This document shows positions 7,474 to 13,923 of a stretch of DNA of 13,923 nucleotides, piece after piece. Each line of letters starts with the position of its first letter. Position 1 is the stretch's first letter. The notes below the pieces were generated by a model that made no database searches, was not told the origin of the DNA, and was given only the letters and a program-made list of their open reading frames with translations. This DNA comes from Sphingobium sp. Lineage in GTDB: Bacteria > Pseudomonadota > Alphaproteobacteria > Sphingomonadales > Sphingomonadaceae. The stretch spans positions 1 through 13,923 of the forward strand of contig JAGVJS010000369.1 in NCBI GenBank assembly GCA_020051025.1, in the 5' to 3' direction. Both the position numbers and the translations under genes were made by a program.

Positions 7474-8862
7474 ATGTTGACCGCGGGCCTGCTGGTCCTG
7501 CATCGGGAAATCCTGCTGTTCGCCGTGGTCGGTTTGACGATTGGCGGGCTGGACGACTTGCTGATCGACCTCCTCTTCCTGCTTCGCCGCTGCTGGCGCA
7601 ATGTGACCATCTATGCGCACCACCCGCGCATGACTACCGCCACTCTCCCCGCCTCATTACACCCCGGTCGCATCGCTATCTTCATCCCGGCCTGGCGCGA
7701 AGCCGACGTCATCGGCCCGATGCTCCACCATGCGCTCGCCAGTTGGCCGGACGACGATTTCCAAATCTTCGTCGGCGTATATCCCAATGATCCCGACACA
7801 CTGGATATCGTCGCACCGATCGCTACCAACGAGCCGCGCATCATCATCGGCATCAACCCACGCCCCGGCCCCACGACAAAAGCCGACTGCCTCAATATCT
7901 TGTGGCGCGCGATGCTGGATATGGAAGAGCGCAGCGGTCAGCTATTCAAGGCCGTCGTGCTGCACGATGCCGAAGACGTGGTCCATCCTGACGAAATCCG
8001 CCTGTTCGACTTCATGATTGATCGCTTTGAACTGGTCCAATTGCCGGTTCTCCCTTTACCGGGTCAAGGCAGTTGGTTCGCCCGGGCCATATCCAATCAT
8101 TATGGCGACGAATTTGCAGAAAATCATGGTAAAGCGCTGACTGTAAGAGAAGCGCTAGGCGCCTCCATTCCCTCCGCGGGCGTTGCATGTGCCTTTGAAC
8201 GGGCTACGATCGGGCGTCTGTCGAACCCGGTTCATGGAGGCCCCTTCGACCCGTCGTCGCTGACCGAAGACTATGAAGCTGGCCTGCAAATTGCCCATAT
8301 GGGTGGACGCGGCGTGTTCGTGCGGATGCGCGACCGACACGGTGAACTGGTGGCTACCCGTGAATATTTCCCAGCCAGTTTCGGCGCAGCAGTTAAGCAG
8401 AAGGCCCGCTGGATCGTCGGCATTTCATTGGCAGGATGGGATCGCATGGGTTGGTATGGCGGCCCGGCCGAATGGTGGATGCGAATCCGCGACCGTCGTG
8501 CCACGTTGGCCGCGCTGGTCCTATGCGCCGCATATCTGGCTTTTTTGCTCACAGCGATGTTCACCGTTGCAGGCCTTGTCACGCCACTGCACGCATCGCC
8601 ACTTTCACCGCCAATCACCTGTTTGATCTGGTTCAACGCAGGTCTGTTGGCGTGGCGTATCGCGATCCGCGCGTTGTTCGTCGGACGAGCCTATGGCTGG
8701 CGCCACGGCCTGATGTCTGTTCCCCGTACCTTCATGGCCAATTGCATCACCATAGCCGCTGCACAGCGGGCCATCTTCCTCTACGCCGGATCGCTACTGG
8801 GTGAGCCGCTCGTCTGGGACAAGACCCAGCATAGCTTCCCCGATTTGAAGACCGCCCCATGA
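7474..8862 (+). CDS. NfrB-like membrane glycosyltransferase, family 2, without C-terminal regulatory domain
   Basis: This is a processive-type GT2 enzyme in the inner membrane, expected to polymerise a sugar from a nucleotide sugar. An N-terminal hydrophobic region (about residues 5-36, with REILLFAVVG and GGLDDLLIDL) resembles the start of E. coli NfrB. The catalytic domain shows IAIFIPAWRE, the DxD-like D165-A-E-D168, the acid E265-D266 (LTEDYE) and the Q309-x-x-R312-W313 motif. Two or three C-terminal helices follow (about 335-400). It has 462 residues, whereas E. coli NfrB has about 745 and ends in a c-di-GMP-binding MshEN-type domain, absent here. The start is ambiguous: ATG 7474 is only 2 bases after GGAGG, TTG 7477 is 5 bases away, and TTG 7465 follows GGGGG. 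It overlaps the next gene by 4 bases. Confidence 0.8.
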   Translation: MLTAGLLVLHREILLFAVVGLTIGGLDDLLIDLLFLLRRCWRNVTIYAHHPRMTTATLPASLHPGRIAIFIPAWREADVIGPMLHHALASWPDDDFQIFVGVYPNDPDTLDIVAPIATNEPRIIIGINPRPGPTTKADCLNILWRAMLDMEERSGQLFKAVVLHDAEDVVHPDEIRLFDFMIDRFELVQLPVLPLPGQGSWFARAISNHYGDEFAENHGKALTVREALGASIPSAGVACAFERATIGRLSNPVHGGPFDPSSLTEDYEAGLQIAHMGGRGVFVRMRDRHGELVATREYFPASFGAAVKQKARWIVGISLAGWDRMGWYGGPAEWWMRIRDRRATLAALVLCAAYLAFLLTAMFTVAGLVTPLHASPLSPPITCLIWFNAGLLAWRIAIRALFVGRAYGWRHGLMSVPRTFMANCITIAAAQRAIFLYAGSLLGEPLVWDKTQHSFPDLKTAP

Positions 8863-9929
8863 CCCGCAGCGCAAGCGGTCGCCCCTTGCGCTTCTATGCC
8901 ATATTGTTGACTGGCTGGATCGCCATCCGCTTTGTCGGTCCTGACATAACGACACCGCTGCCATCGCCCATTGCACCCGCTCCCTCCTCATCCGCCGTTC
9001 TGGCACCGGTCGCTTTGCTGGATGCCAGCGCCATGCCCACCATCCGCCCGGCCACGCACATCGGCCCCATGACCCACCATGACGATGTACCGCGATCGCC
9101 CCTGATGAAAACCGCCGACACAGCCATTCCCCGGTCCGGCCGCAATGAAGGCATAGCACCACAATTAACGAGTTCCGTGGGCGCCACCACCGACTTAATC
9201 AACACGCATGGCAACGGTTCGGCCAATGATAGCGGTATTCATGCGCCTGCGCTCAGCCCCCTGCCGCAGTCCGCTCATCCGACCCATGCCAACCGGTGGC
9301 GTGCCAGCGCATGGCTATTGTGGCGCCCAGGCGGCTCGACAGCCAGCAAGACGATCCCGGCAGGCCAATTGGGTGGATCGCAAGCCGGTCTGCGCCTAGA
9401 CTACGACATCGCTCCCAATGCTGCGAGCAGGATGACCGCTTATGGTCGGATCACCAGCGCGCTCAAACGACCTACCGCCCCAGAAGCTGCTATCGGTCTG
9501 TCCATACAACCGGTCCGTACCGTTCCCATCACCTTTGCCGCAGAGCGCCGAATTGCCCTCGACGACAGCGCTCGCAACGCCAATAGCATAATGGCTGTGG
9601 GCGGTTTCGGCCCGCAACCAATCGCGCCGTCCCTCTTGGCGGAAGCCTATGCTCAGACCGGAATCGTCGGCTTCCGGCAACGGGATGCCTTCATCGACGG
9701 CAAATTCTCGCTGACGTCGCCATTGCCTCGCACGCCGATCCGCATCGGCGCAGCTGTGTCCGGTGGCGTACAGCCCGGTGTCAGCCGCCTCGACATCGGC
9801 CCGGAATTGCAGGTCCGGCTTGCTCTGCCCCAGACCAATGCCCGCCTGTCTGTCGAATGGCGGGAAAGGATTGCCGGCAATGCCAATCCCGGATCGGGCC
9901 TCGCCATTACCCTGGCAGGGGATTTTTGA
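8859..9929 (+). CDS. Short NfrA-like outer-membrane protein (barrel domain with linker)
   Basis: The 356-residue product starts in the ATGA overlap with the glycosyltransferase gene, so the two are translationally coupled. An N-terminal hydrophobic segment (about 10-26) is a signal peptide or anchor. Residues 30-145 are Pro/Ala/Ser/Thr-rich and probably disordered. From residue 146 (RWRASAWLLWRPGGS) to the end, the sequence resembles the C-terminal domain of NfrA (N4 adsorption protein A): LGGSQAGLRLDY, AAIGLSIQPVRTVPITFAAERR, AEAYAQTGIVGF and alternating beta-strand patterns. It ends in Phe, as BAM-inserted barrels do. E. coli NfrA (about 990 residues) has a large TPR-rich periplasmic part, missing here. 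Likely role: the outer-membrane partner in export of the polymer made by the upstream enzyme. The family call is from memory of the motif, not a search. Confidence 0.6.
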   Translation: MTRSASGRPLRFYAILLTGWIAIRFVGPDITTPLPSPIAPAPSSSAVLAPVALLDASAMPTIRPATHIGPMTHHDDVPRSPLMKTADTAIPRSGRNEGIAPQLTSSVGATTDLINTHGNGSANDSGIHAPALSPLPQSAHPTHANRWRASAWLLWRPGGSTASKTIPAGQLGGSQAGLRLDYDIAPNAASRMTAYGRITSALKRPTAPEAAIGLSIQPVRTVPITFAAERRIALDDSARNANSIMAVGGFGPQPIAPSLLAEAYAQTGIVGFRQRDAFIDGKFSLTSPLPRTPIRIGAAVSGGVQPGVSRLDIGPELQVRLALPQTNARLSVEWRERIAGNANPGSGLAITLAGDF

Positions 9930-9930
9930 T

Positions 9931-9969
9931 CCAACCGTCCGATCGCGCCTTTATATCGTCGTCGGTTGG
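9931..9969 (+). promoter_or_regulatory. Inverted repeat in the gap before the TauE/SafE gene
   Basis: CCAACCG (9931-9937) and CGGTTGG (9963-9969) are perfectly complementary, with an inner CGAT/ATCG pair (9940-9943, 9955-9958). The structure fills most of the 57-base gap after the NfrA-like gene. No T run follows, so it may be a leader or processing hairpin rather than a terminator. Confidence 0.3.
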
Positions 9970-9986
9970 CGGTAACCCCGACCAGC

Positions 9987-10901
9987 ATGGATCTCTACCT
10001 GCCCATAGCCAATCTGTCGGTCAACGCGCTTGTCATCATCGGCCTGGGCGGCGTCGTCGGCCTGCTGTCCGGCATGTTCGGAGTCGGCGGCGGCTTTCTC
10101 ACCACGCCACTGCTGATCTTTTACGGCATTCCCCCGACCGTCGCTGCCGCCTCCGCCGCATCGCAGGTCACCGGCGCCAGCGTGTCGGGCGTGGTCACGC
10201 ACATGTCGCGCGGCACCGTCGATTTCCGCATGGGCGGCGTCCTGATCGCCGGCGGCGTGATCGGCGCAGGCATGGGTGTCTTCATCTTCCGCCTGCTCCA
10301 ATATCTGGGGCAGATCGATACCGTGATCGGCATCCTTTATGTCCTGATGCTGGGCGGTATCGGCGGGTTGATGGCCAAGGAATCGATCCAGGCGCTCGTC
10401 GCGCTGAAGACAGGCAAGCGCCCCCCAGCCCGCAAGCGGCGACACCATCCGTTGGTCGCCGCCCTGCCGATGCGCTGGCGCTTTTACCGTTCGGGCCTCT
10501 ATATCTCGCCGCTGGCACCGCTGCTGCTGGGCATGGCGACCGGTATTCTGACCATGTTGCTGGGCGTCGGCGGTGGCTTCATCCTCGTGCCCGCAATGCT
10601 CTATCTGCTGGGTATGGCGACGCAGGCGGTGGTCGGCACGTCCCTCTTCCAAATATTGTTCGTCACCATGGCAACGACGATGATGCACGCCATGACGACC
10701 AAGGCGGTCGATCTGGTGCTGGCCCTGCTGCTGCTGATCGGCAGCGTCGCCGGCGCGCAGGTCGGCACCCGCCTGTCCATGTCGATCCGCCCGGAATATC
10801 TGCGCATCCTGCTGGCCGCGATCGTGCTGCTGGTCGCCGCCCGCATGGCGCTGGGCCTTGGCTGGCGACCAGACGAAATCTACACGATAGAGGTCGGCTG
10901 A
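9987..10901 (+). CDS. Sulfite exporter TauE/SafE (TSUP) family membrane transporter
   Basis: I start at ATG 9987 (MDLYLPIANL), giving 304 residues, rather than the TTG at 9966; the ribosome binding site is weak for both. The protein shows the duplicated TSUP motif: GLLSGMFGVGGGFLTTPLL at 25-43 and GMATGILTMLLGVGGGFILVP at 182-202. About eight membrane helices lie in two halves, joined by a basic cytoplasmic loop (about 131-170, with KTGKRPPARKRRHH). Family members move sulfite, sulfoacetate, taurine-derived or other organic anions across the inner membrane; the substrate cannot be told from sequence. The stop overlaps the next start by one base (TGATG). The partnership with a TIGR02186 protein is a recurrent alphaproteobacterial arrangement. 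Confidence 0.93.
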   Translation: MDLYLPIANLSVNALVIIGLGGVVGLLSGMFGVGGGFLTTPLLIFYGIPPTVAAASAASQVTGASVSGVVTHMSRGTVDFRMGGVLIAGGVIGAGMGVFIFRLLQYLGQIDTVIGILYVLMLGGIGGLMAKESIQALVALKTGKRPPARKRRHHPLVAALPMRWRFYRSGLYISPLAPLLLGMATGILTMLLGVGGGFILVPAMLYLLGMATQAVVGTSLFQILFVTMATTMMHAMTTKAVDLVLALLLLIGSVAGAQVGTRLSMSIRPEYLRILLAAIVLLVAARMALGLGWRPDEIYTIEVG

Positions 10902-11662
10902 TGCGCCTGCGCGCCGCCTCGTTCGCTTTGCCCATTGCCCTGCTGCTATGTGGCGCGGACGAACCGCAGCTTGTGCCCGACGTGTCGCAGCGAGACGTGG
11001 AGATCCAGTATAGCTTCACCGGTGCCGACCTGTTGCTGTTCGGCGCGATCGTCTACCCCGACGGTCGTCCTCCGGACAAGCCGGCCGACATCGTCGTCGT
11101 GCTCAAGGGGCCAGAACAGTCGATCACCATGCGCGAAAAACAGAAAGTTGCCGGCATATGGGTTAATGCCGACACAGCCCGCTTCCGTTCCGCGCCCAGC
11201 TTCTACGCCATGGCCTCATCCCGCCCGATCGACCGGATCGTCGATGAACGCACCGCTGCCATATACGAACTGGGCGTCGACAAACTGCAACTTTCCCCGT
11301 CCTCCCTGAACGAGAGCGGTGAACTGTCCCGCTTTCAGGAAGGCCTGGTCGACCTGCGCGCGCGCGCCGGCCTGTTCGTGGAGCGCCCCAGCACGGTGGA
11401 AATTACCGACGGCGTCCTATACCGCGCCCGCCTGCCCCTGTCGGCACGCGTCATCGTGGGCGACTATACCGCCGAAACCTTTCTGGTTCAGGACGGCCGC
11501 GTCGTGGCTGCGGCCGTGCGCGACATCACCGTGCGCAAATCCGGCTTCGAACAGTTCATGGCCAGCGCGGCCGAACATTGGTCCTTTGTCTATGGACTGG
11601 TGGCGATCGCCATGGCTGTCGGCATGGGATGGGCCGCCGGCGCCATCGCCCGCCGCATCTGA
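10901..11662 (+). CDS. TIGR02186 family membrane-anchored periplasmic protein
   Basis: ATG at 10901 shares its A with the stop of the transporter gene, so the two are probably translationally coupled. The 253-residue product has an N-terminal signal sequence (about 1-18), a periplasmic region of roughly 200 residues and a C-terminal membrane helix (about 228-250, FVYGLVAIAMAVGMGWAAGA) ending in Arg residues. The mature region opens with VEIQYSFTGADLLLFGAIVYPDG, followed by DIVVVLKGP; this pattern is characteristic of the TIGR02186 family of alphaproteobacteria, which regularly sits beside TSUP transporters. The domain is largely beta in character. It probably serves as an accessory or periplasmic partner of the transporter, but no activity has been demonstrated that I know of. 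Confidence 0.88.
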   Translation: MRLRAASFALPIALLLCGADEPQLVPDVSQRDVEIQYSFTGADLLLFGAIVYPDGRPPDKPADIVVVLKGPEQSITMREKQKVAGIWVNADTARFRSAPSFYAMASSRPIDRIVDERTAAIYELGVDKLQLSPSSLNESGELSRFQEGLVDLRARAGLFVERPSTVEITDGVLYRARLPLSARVIVGDYTAETFLVQDGRVVAAAVRDITVRKSGFEQFMASAAEHWSFVYGLVAIAMAVGMGWAAGAIARRI

Positions 11663-11704
11663 CACGCTGCCTCAGTCTCATACTTTGGACACGGACAATT
11701 GCGA

Positions 11705-11722
11705 CTGTCACATCAGTTTCAT
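11705..11722 (+). promoter_or_regulatory. Possible Pho box upstream of the DUF3422 gene
   Basis: CTGTCAC (11705-11711), spacer ATCA, GTTTCAT (11716-11722). The PhoB-binding consensus is two CTGTCAT/C heptamers separated by four mostly A/T bases. The first repeat matches 7 of 7 and the second 5 of 7, with the right spacing. It lies 38 bases before the ATG at 11760. A clear -10 at the expected distance is not seen. Confidence 0.3.
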
Positions 11723-11759
11723 TAGCATGGTGGCAAAAGATCGGGGGGGATCGAACCAG

Positions 11760-13070
11760 ATGAACGCAGGCACAGAGCCTTTTTCCAACCTGACGCAACG
11801 CAGCCATGCCTTGCGCGCCTCGCTCTCGCGCGAGATGCATATCCGCAAGATGCCCCGCATGGACACGCCCGCCCGCGCGGTACAGTTCATGATGATCGTG
11901 GACGAACGGGAGGCCCGCAACAGCATCACCGCCTTGCATGATCTCCTGCCGGCGGACGGGCCGTCTCCCGACACCAATGATCGCTTCTTCGCCTGCCGCG
12001 TCGGCGCGCTAGGCTTTTCGTGGGAGCGACATAGCGAGTTCATTACTTACAGCTTCATCGCAGACGGTTATGGCAAACCGTTCGACCTGTCCCCTTTCGT
12101 GCCGATCGCTCACTGGATCGATTGCCTGCCCGGTCGGATCATCCGGTCCACCCAAATCATATTGATCCAGCAGGAACCGACAAACGCGACCGTCGCCACT
12201 TATTTCATGCCTGACGACCTCACCATTTCCGACGTGGCGCAGGGGCGCGCGCGGGTTTGGGCCGATTTCCGCCTGCACGACAATGGCTTCGGCCGATTGC
12301 TCGTCCACGACCGCGGGCTGGAGGGGGCGGAGGCTTCGCTGTTGATCCAGCGGCTTCAGGAACTGGGCAATTATCGCAAGATCGCGCTGCTGGGCCTGCC
12401 CGAAGCACAGCAGGCAACGCCCATTCTCGCCACGCTGGAACAACGACTGACCGACGTGACGACAAGCGTAGCGGAGCCGCAGGCGGATGCCGACGCAGTG
12501 CTGGAAACCCTGTCCTCGCTCAGCGCCGAACTGGCGCAGATCGTTGCCCGCACTCGTTATCGCATCAGCGCGACCCATGCCTATGCCGAACTCTGCTTCG
12601 ACCGCATCCGCCGGCTGGAGGTGGCACAGGTAAGGGGTTATCGTTCGCTCGACGATTTCACCGAGCGACGGCTTCTCCCCGCCATGCGCACCTGCGACGC
12701 CTTCGGACGGCGGCTGGAGGATTTGTCGCAGCGCATCGCCTGGACCAGCGCCATGCTCCGCACCCGCGTCGACACTGCCCTCGCACGCCGCAACCGCGAC
12801 CTGCTCGCCTCGATGGACCGCCGCACCGGCTTGCAACTACGGCTGCAACATACGGTTGAAGGCCTGTCGGTCGTCGCGATCAGCTATTATGCGCTCGGCC
12901 TCTGGCACCATATCAAGGAAGCGATCGAGCATCAGGGCGTCCATCTGCCCGGCTGGATCGACCTGGCGCTAATCCCGACGATCATAGCCGCCGTATTCCT
13001 GGGCCTCCGCCAGATCAGGAAGGTCAAGCGCCCGCCGCCCTTGCGGAACGGCGAAACGCTCGATCATTAA
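11760..13070 (+). CDS. DUF3422 family membrane-anchored protein
   Basis: I choose ATG 11760, preceded by a run of seven G (11743-11749). An in-frame ATG at 11727 would add 11 residues and lacks a site, and the frame's further upstream extension overlaps the TIGR02186 gene. The 436-residue product fits the usual length of DUF3422 (COG4949). It opens with the family pattern HALRASLSREMHIRKMP, has a mixed alpha/beta N-terminal domain (about 40-200), a long helical, coiled-coil-like region (about 240-365) with many Arg/Leu/Glu, and two C-terminal membrane helices (about 369-388 and 400-418). It is expected to be anchored in the inner membrane. Function is unknown. It ends 3 bases from the stop of the convergent glycoside hydrolase gene. 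Confidence 0.88.
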   Translation: MNAGTEPFSNLTQRSHALRASLSREMHIRKMPRMDTPARAVQFMMIVDEREARNSITALHDLLPADGPSPDTNDRFFACRVGALGFSWERHSEFITYSFIADGYGKPFDLSPFVPIAHWIDCLPGRIIRSTQIILIQQEPTNATVATYFMPDDLTISDVAQGRARVWADFRLHDNGFGRLLVHDRGLEGAEASLLIQRLQELGNYRKIALLGLPEAQQATPILATLEQRLTDVTTSVAEPQADADAVLETLSSLSAELAQIVARTRYRISATHAYAELCFDRIRRLEVAQVRGYRSLDDFTERRLLPAMRTCDAFGRRLEDLSQRIAWTSAMLRTRVDTALARRNRDLLASMDRRTGLQLRLQHTVEGLSVVAISYYALGLWHHIKEAIEHQGVHLPGWIDLALIPTIIAAVFLGLRQIRKVKRPPPLRNGETLDH

Positions 13071-13073
13071 CGC

Positions 13074-13923
13074 TTATTCGGCCAGCAGCAGGACCGGCCC
13101 GATCAGGCCGGACGGGCGCAACGGCGCATCGGGCGTATAGGTCGGCGCGGCGGTGAAGGTAATCTTGTCCGCGCCGGGCTGCTGGTCGCCGATAAGACGA
13201 TTGACCCACAGGTTCGCAACCTTGATTTCCAATTGGTTGTCGCCCGCCTTTACCAGCTTGCCGATATCGAGCCGATAAGGTGCGAACCATGTCGTGCCCG
13301 CAGATTGGCCATTGACCTGCACCTCGGCCATATCCCCGACCTTGCCAAGGTCGATCCACAGCGGCGCGCCGGGCTTCACGCCCTTGGGTAGCGCAAAGCG
13401 TGTGCTATAGGTCGCCATGCCGGAGAAATAGCGCACGCCCTTGTCGGCATTGCGCTCCAGCGGCGTGAGCGTCGGCATCTCGATCTGCGCCGGTGCGCCG
13501 CGCCCAGGCTGGAAGCGGACAGTCCAGCCATTGGCCAGCGCGCCAACCTGCCACACAGGCTTGGCCGCAACATTAGCCCATTCCGCCTTGGCCGGATTGC
13601 GGAACAGGATGAAGAAGGCGTCCTCCGCCCCGACATCAAGCGGGATCACGGTCTCACCGCCCTCGATACGGTAAGACACAGGCGTCACAGAAGCATCGAT
13701 CGCACGCCAGAGTTCCGGCTGCTTGCCGGTCACGCGGAAGCGCGCCTCTATGCGCCCGCTCTTGGCTGTGCGATTATTGACGAAATAGAGCTCCCCGTCT
13801 TTCAGTTTGCGGTGAATGAAACGATAGTCCGCATCCGCTGCCCCCTCCGTGATATGAAAGTCAGGCCCGACGCCAGCGGTGGCCAGCGCCGCTTCGGCGT
13901 CCCGACTGGCAGATCGGAAGAGC
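13074..13923 (-). CDS. C-terminal part of a GH106-like alpha-L-rhamnosidase (5' end outside window)
   Basis: The frame is open from the right edge to TAA at 13076-13074. Up to base 13910 it gives 278 genomic residues; the four codons beyond come from adapter sequence. A GTG at 13733 is internal, because clear coding sequence continues upstream (YRFIHRKLKDGELYFVNNR). The visible part has two beta-rich regions: a middle domain ending near PVWQVG, and a galactose-binding-like sandwich with WIDLGKVGDMAEVQVNGQSA, WFAPYRLDIGKLVKAGDN and LWVNRLIGDQ, which closes many GH106/GH2-type enzymes. GH106 was founded on a Sphingomonas rhamnosidase (RhaM) of about 1,100 residues, so the catalytic part lies outside. 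It probably cleaves terminal alpha-L-rhamnose from plant glycosides or polysaccharides. Another GH2-like family is possible. Confidence 0.75.
   Translation of the reverse strand, partial: LFRSASRDAEAALATAGVGPDFHITEGAADADYRFIHRKLKDGELYFVNNRTAKSGRIEARFRVTGKQPELWRAIDASVTPVSYRIEGGETVIPLDVGAEDAFFILFRNPAKAEWANVAAKPVWQVGALANGWTVRFQPGRGAPAQIEMPTLTPLERNADKGVRYFSGMATYSTRFALPKGVKPGAPLWIDLGKVGDMAEVQVNGQSAGTTWFAPYRLDIGKLVKAGDNQLEIKVANLWVNRLIGDQQPGADKITFTAAPTYTPDAPLRPSGLIGPVLLLAE
13911..13923. other. Illumina sequencing adapter remnant at the contig end
   Basis: The last 13 bases, AGATCGGAAGAGC, are identical to the common start of Illumina TruSeq adapters. They sit exactly at the window end, where untrimmed adapter is expected in a draft assembly. 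They should not be treated as genomic sequence. Confidence 0.93.

Noticed and set aside
7474..8862. The short NfrB-like gene as a frameshifted pseudogene of a longer NfrB
   Set aside because: Its stop overlaps the start of the next gene by four bases and the following frame encodes an unrelated barrel-type protein; no remnant of the c-di-GMP-binding domain is seen in other frames.
9926..9957. TTGATC and TATATC as a promoter for the TauE/SafE gene
   Set aside because: Spacing is 20 bases and both boxes match only four of six positions; not good enough to annotate.
9857..10900. Upstream in-frame extension of the TIGR02186 gene
   Set aside because: It overlaps the TauE/SafE gene in another frame and is His/Arg/Asp-rich; the coupled ATG at 10901 begins a proper signal peptide.
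11319..11759. Upstream extension of the DUF3422 frame
   Set aside because: It overlaps the TIGR02186 gene with shadow-like Pro/Ser/Arg composition; the family-typical N-terminus begins at 11760.

Overview
The window is GC-rich, gene-dense chromosomal DNA from an alphaproteobacterium, most likely a sphingomonad (Sphingobium/Sphingomonas/Novosphingobium group). I infer this from the sucC-etfB-etfA order, the TauE/SafE + TIGR02186 pair, several small lipoproteins and membrane proteins of sphingomonad type, and a GH106-type rhamnosidase fragment. No insertion sequence, integrase, CRISPR array, tRNA or rRNA is visible. The longest gene-free stretch is 163 bases (1307-1469), so no gap exceeds 300 bases.

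Layout. 1-341: 3' end of an unrecognised protein (+). 349-951: six-helix membrane protein (-). 1088-1306 and 1470-1829: a small membrane-anchored protein and a glycine-zipper lipoprotein (+), each preceded by a general-stress-like GGAA(A)C-N16-GGTT element. A strong hairpin terminator at 1858-1883 separates them from a minus-strand energy-metabolism block: sucC (4881-3682), etfB (3584-2835) and etfA (2838-1906). SucC makes the beta chain of succinyl-CoA ligase in the TCA cycle. EtfBA carries electrons from acyl-CoA and similar dehydrogenases to the quinone pool. TTTGCAAA-like motifs lie upstream of sucC. Next come a small lipoprotein (5339-5019, -), an iron-permease-family membrane protein (5407-5808, +), a 57-residue conserved-looking small protein (5991-5818, -) and the Na+/H+ antiporter nhaA (7332-6106, -).

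7474-11662 is a plus-strand block of four closely packed genes: a membrane glycosyltransferase resembling the N-terminal part of NfrB, a protein whose C-terminal region resembles the NfrA outer-membrane barrel (4-base overlap between them), a TauE/SafE family transporter and a TIGR02186 protein (1-base overlap). The first pair is the most interesting content. It looks like a stripped-down NfrB/NfrA-type glycan synthesis and export pair without the large regulatory and TPR parts of the E. coli proteins. A nested inverted repeat sits in its leader, directly against the ribosome binding site.

11760-13070 encodes a DUF3422 membrane-anchored protein, preceded by a possible Pho box. 13074 to the window end is the C-terminal portion of a GH106-like alpha-L-rhamnosidase on the minus strand. 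The last 13 bases (13911-13923) are identical to the start of the standard Illumina adapter, so the right edge appears to be a contig end with untrimmed adapter; the codons there are not genomic.
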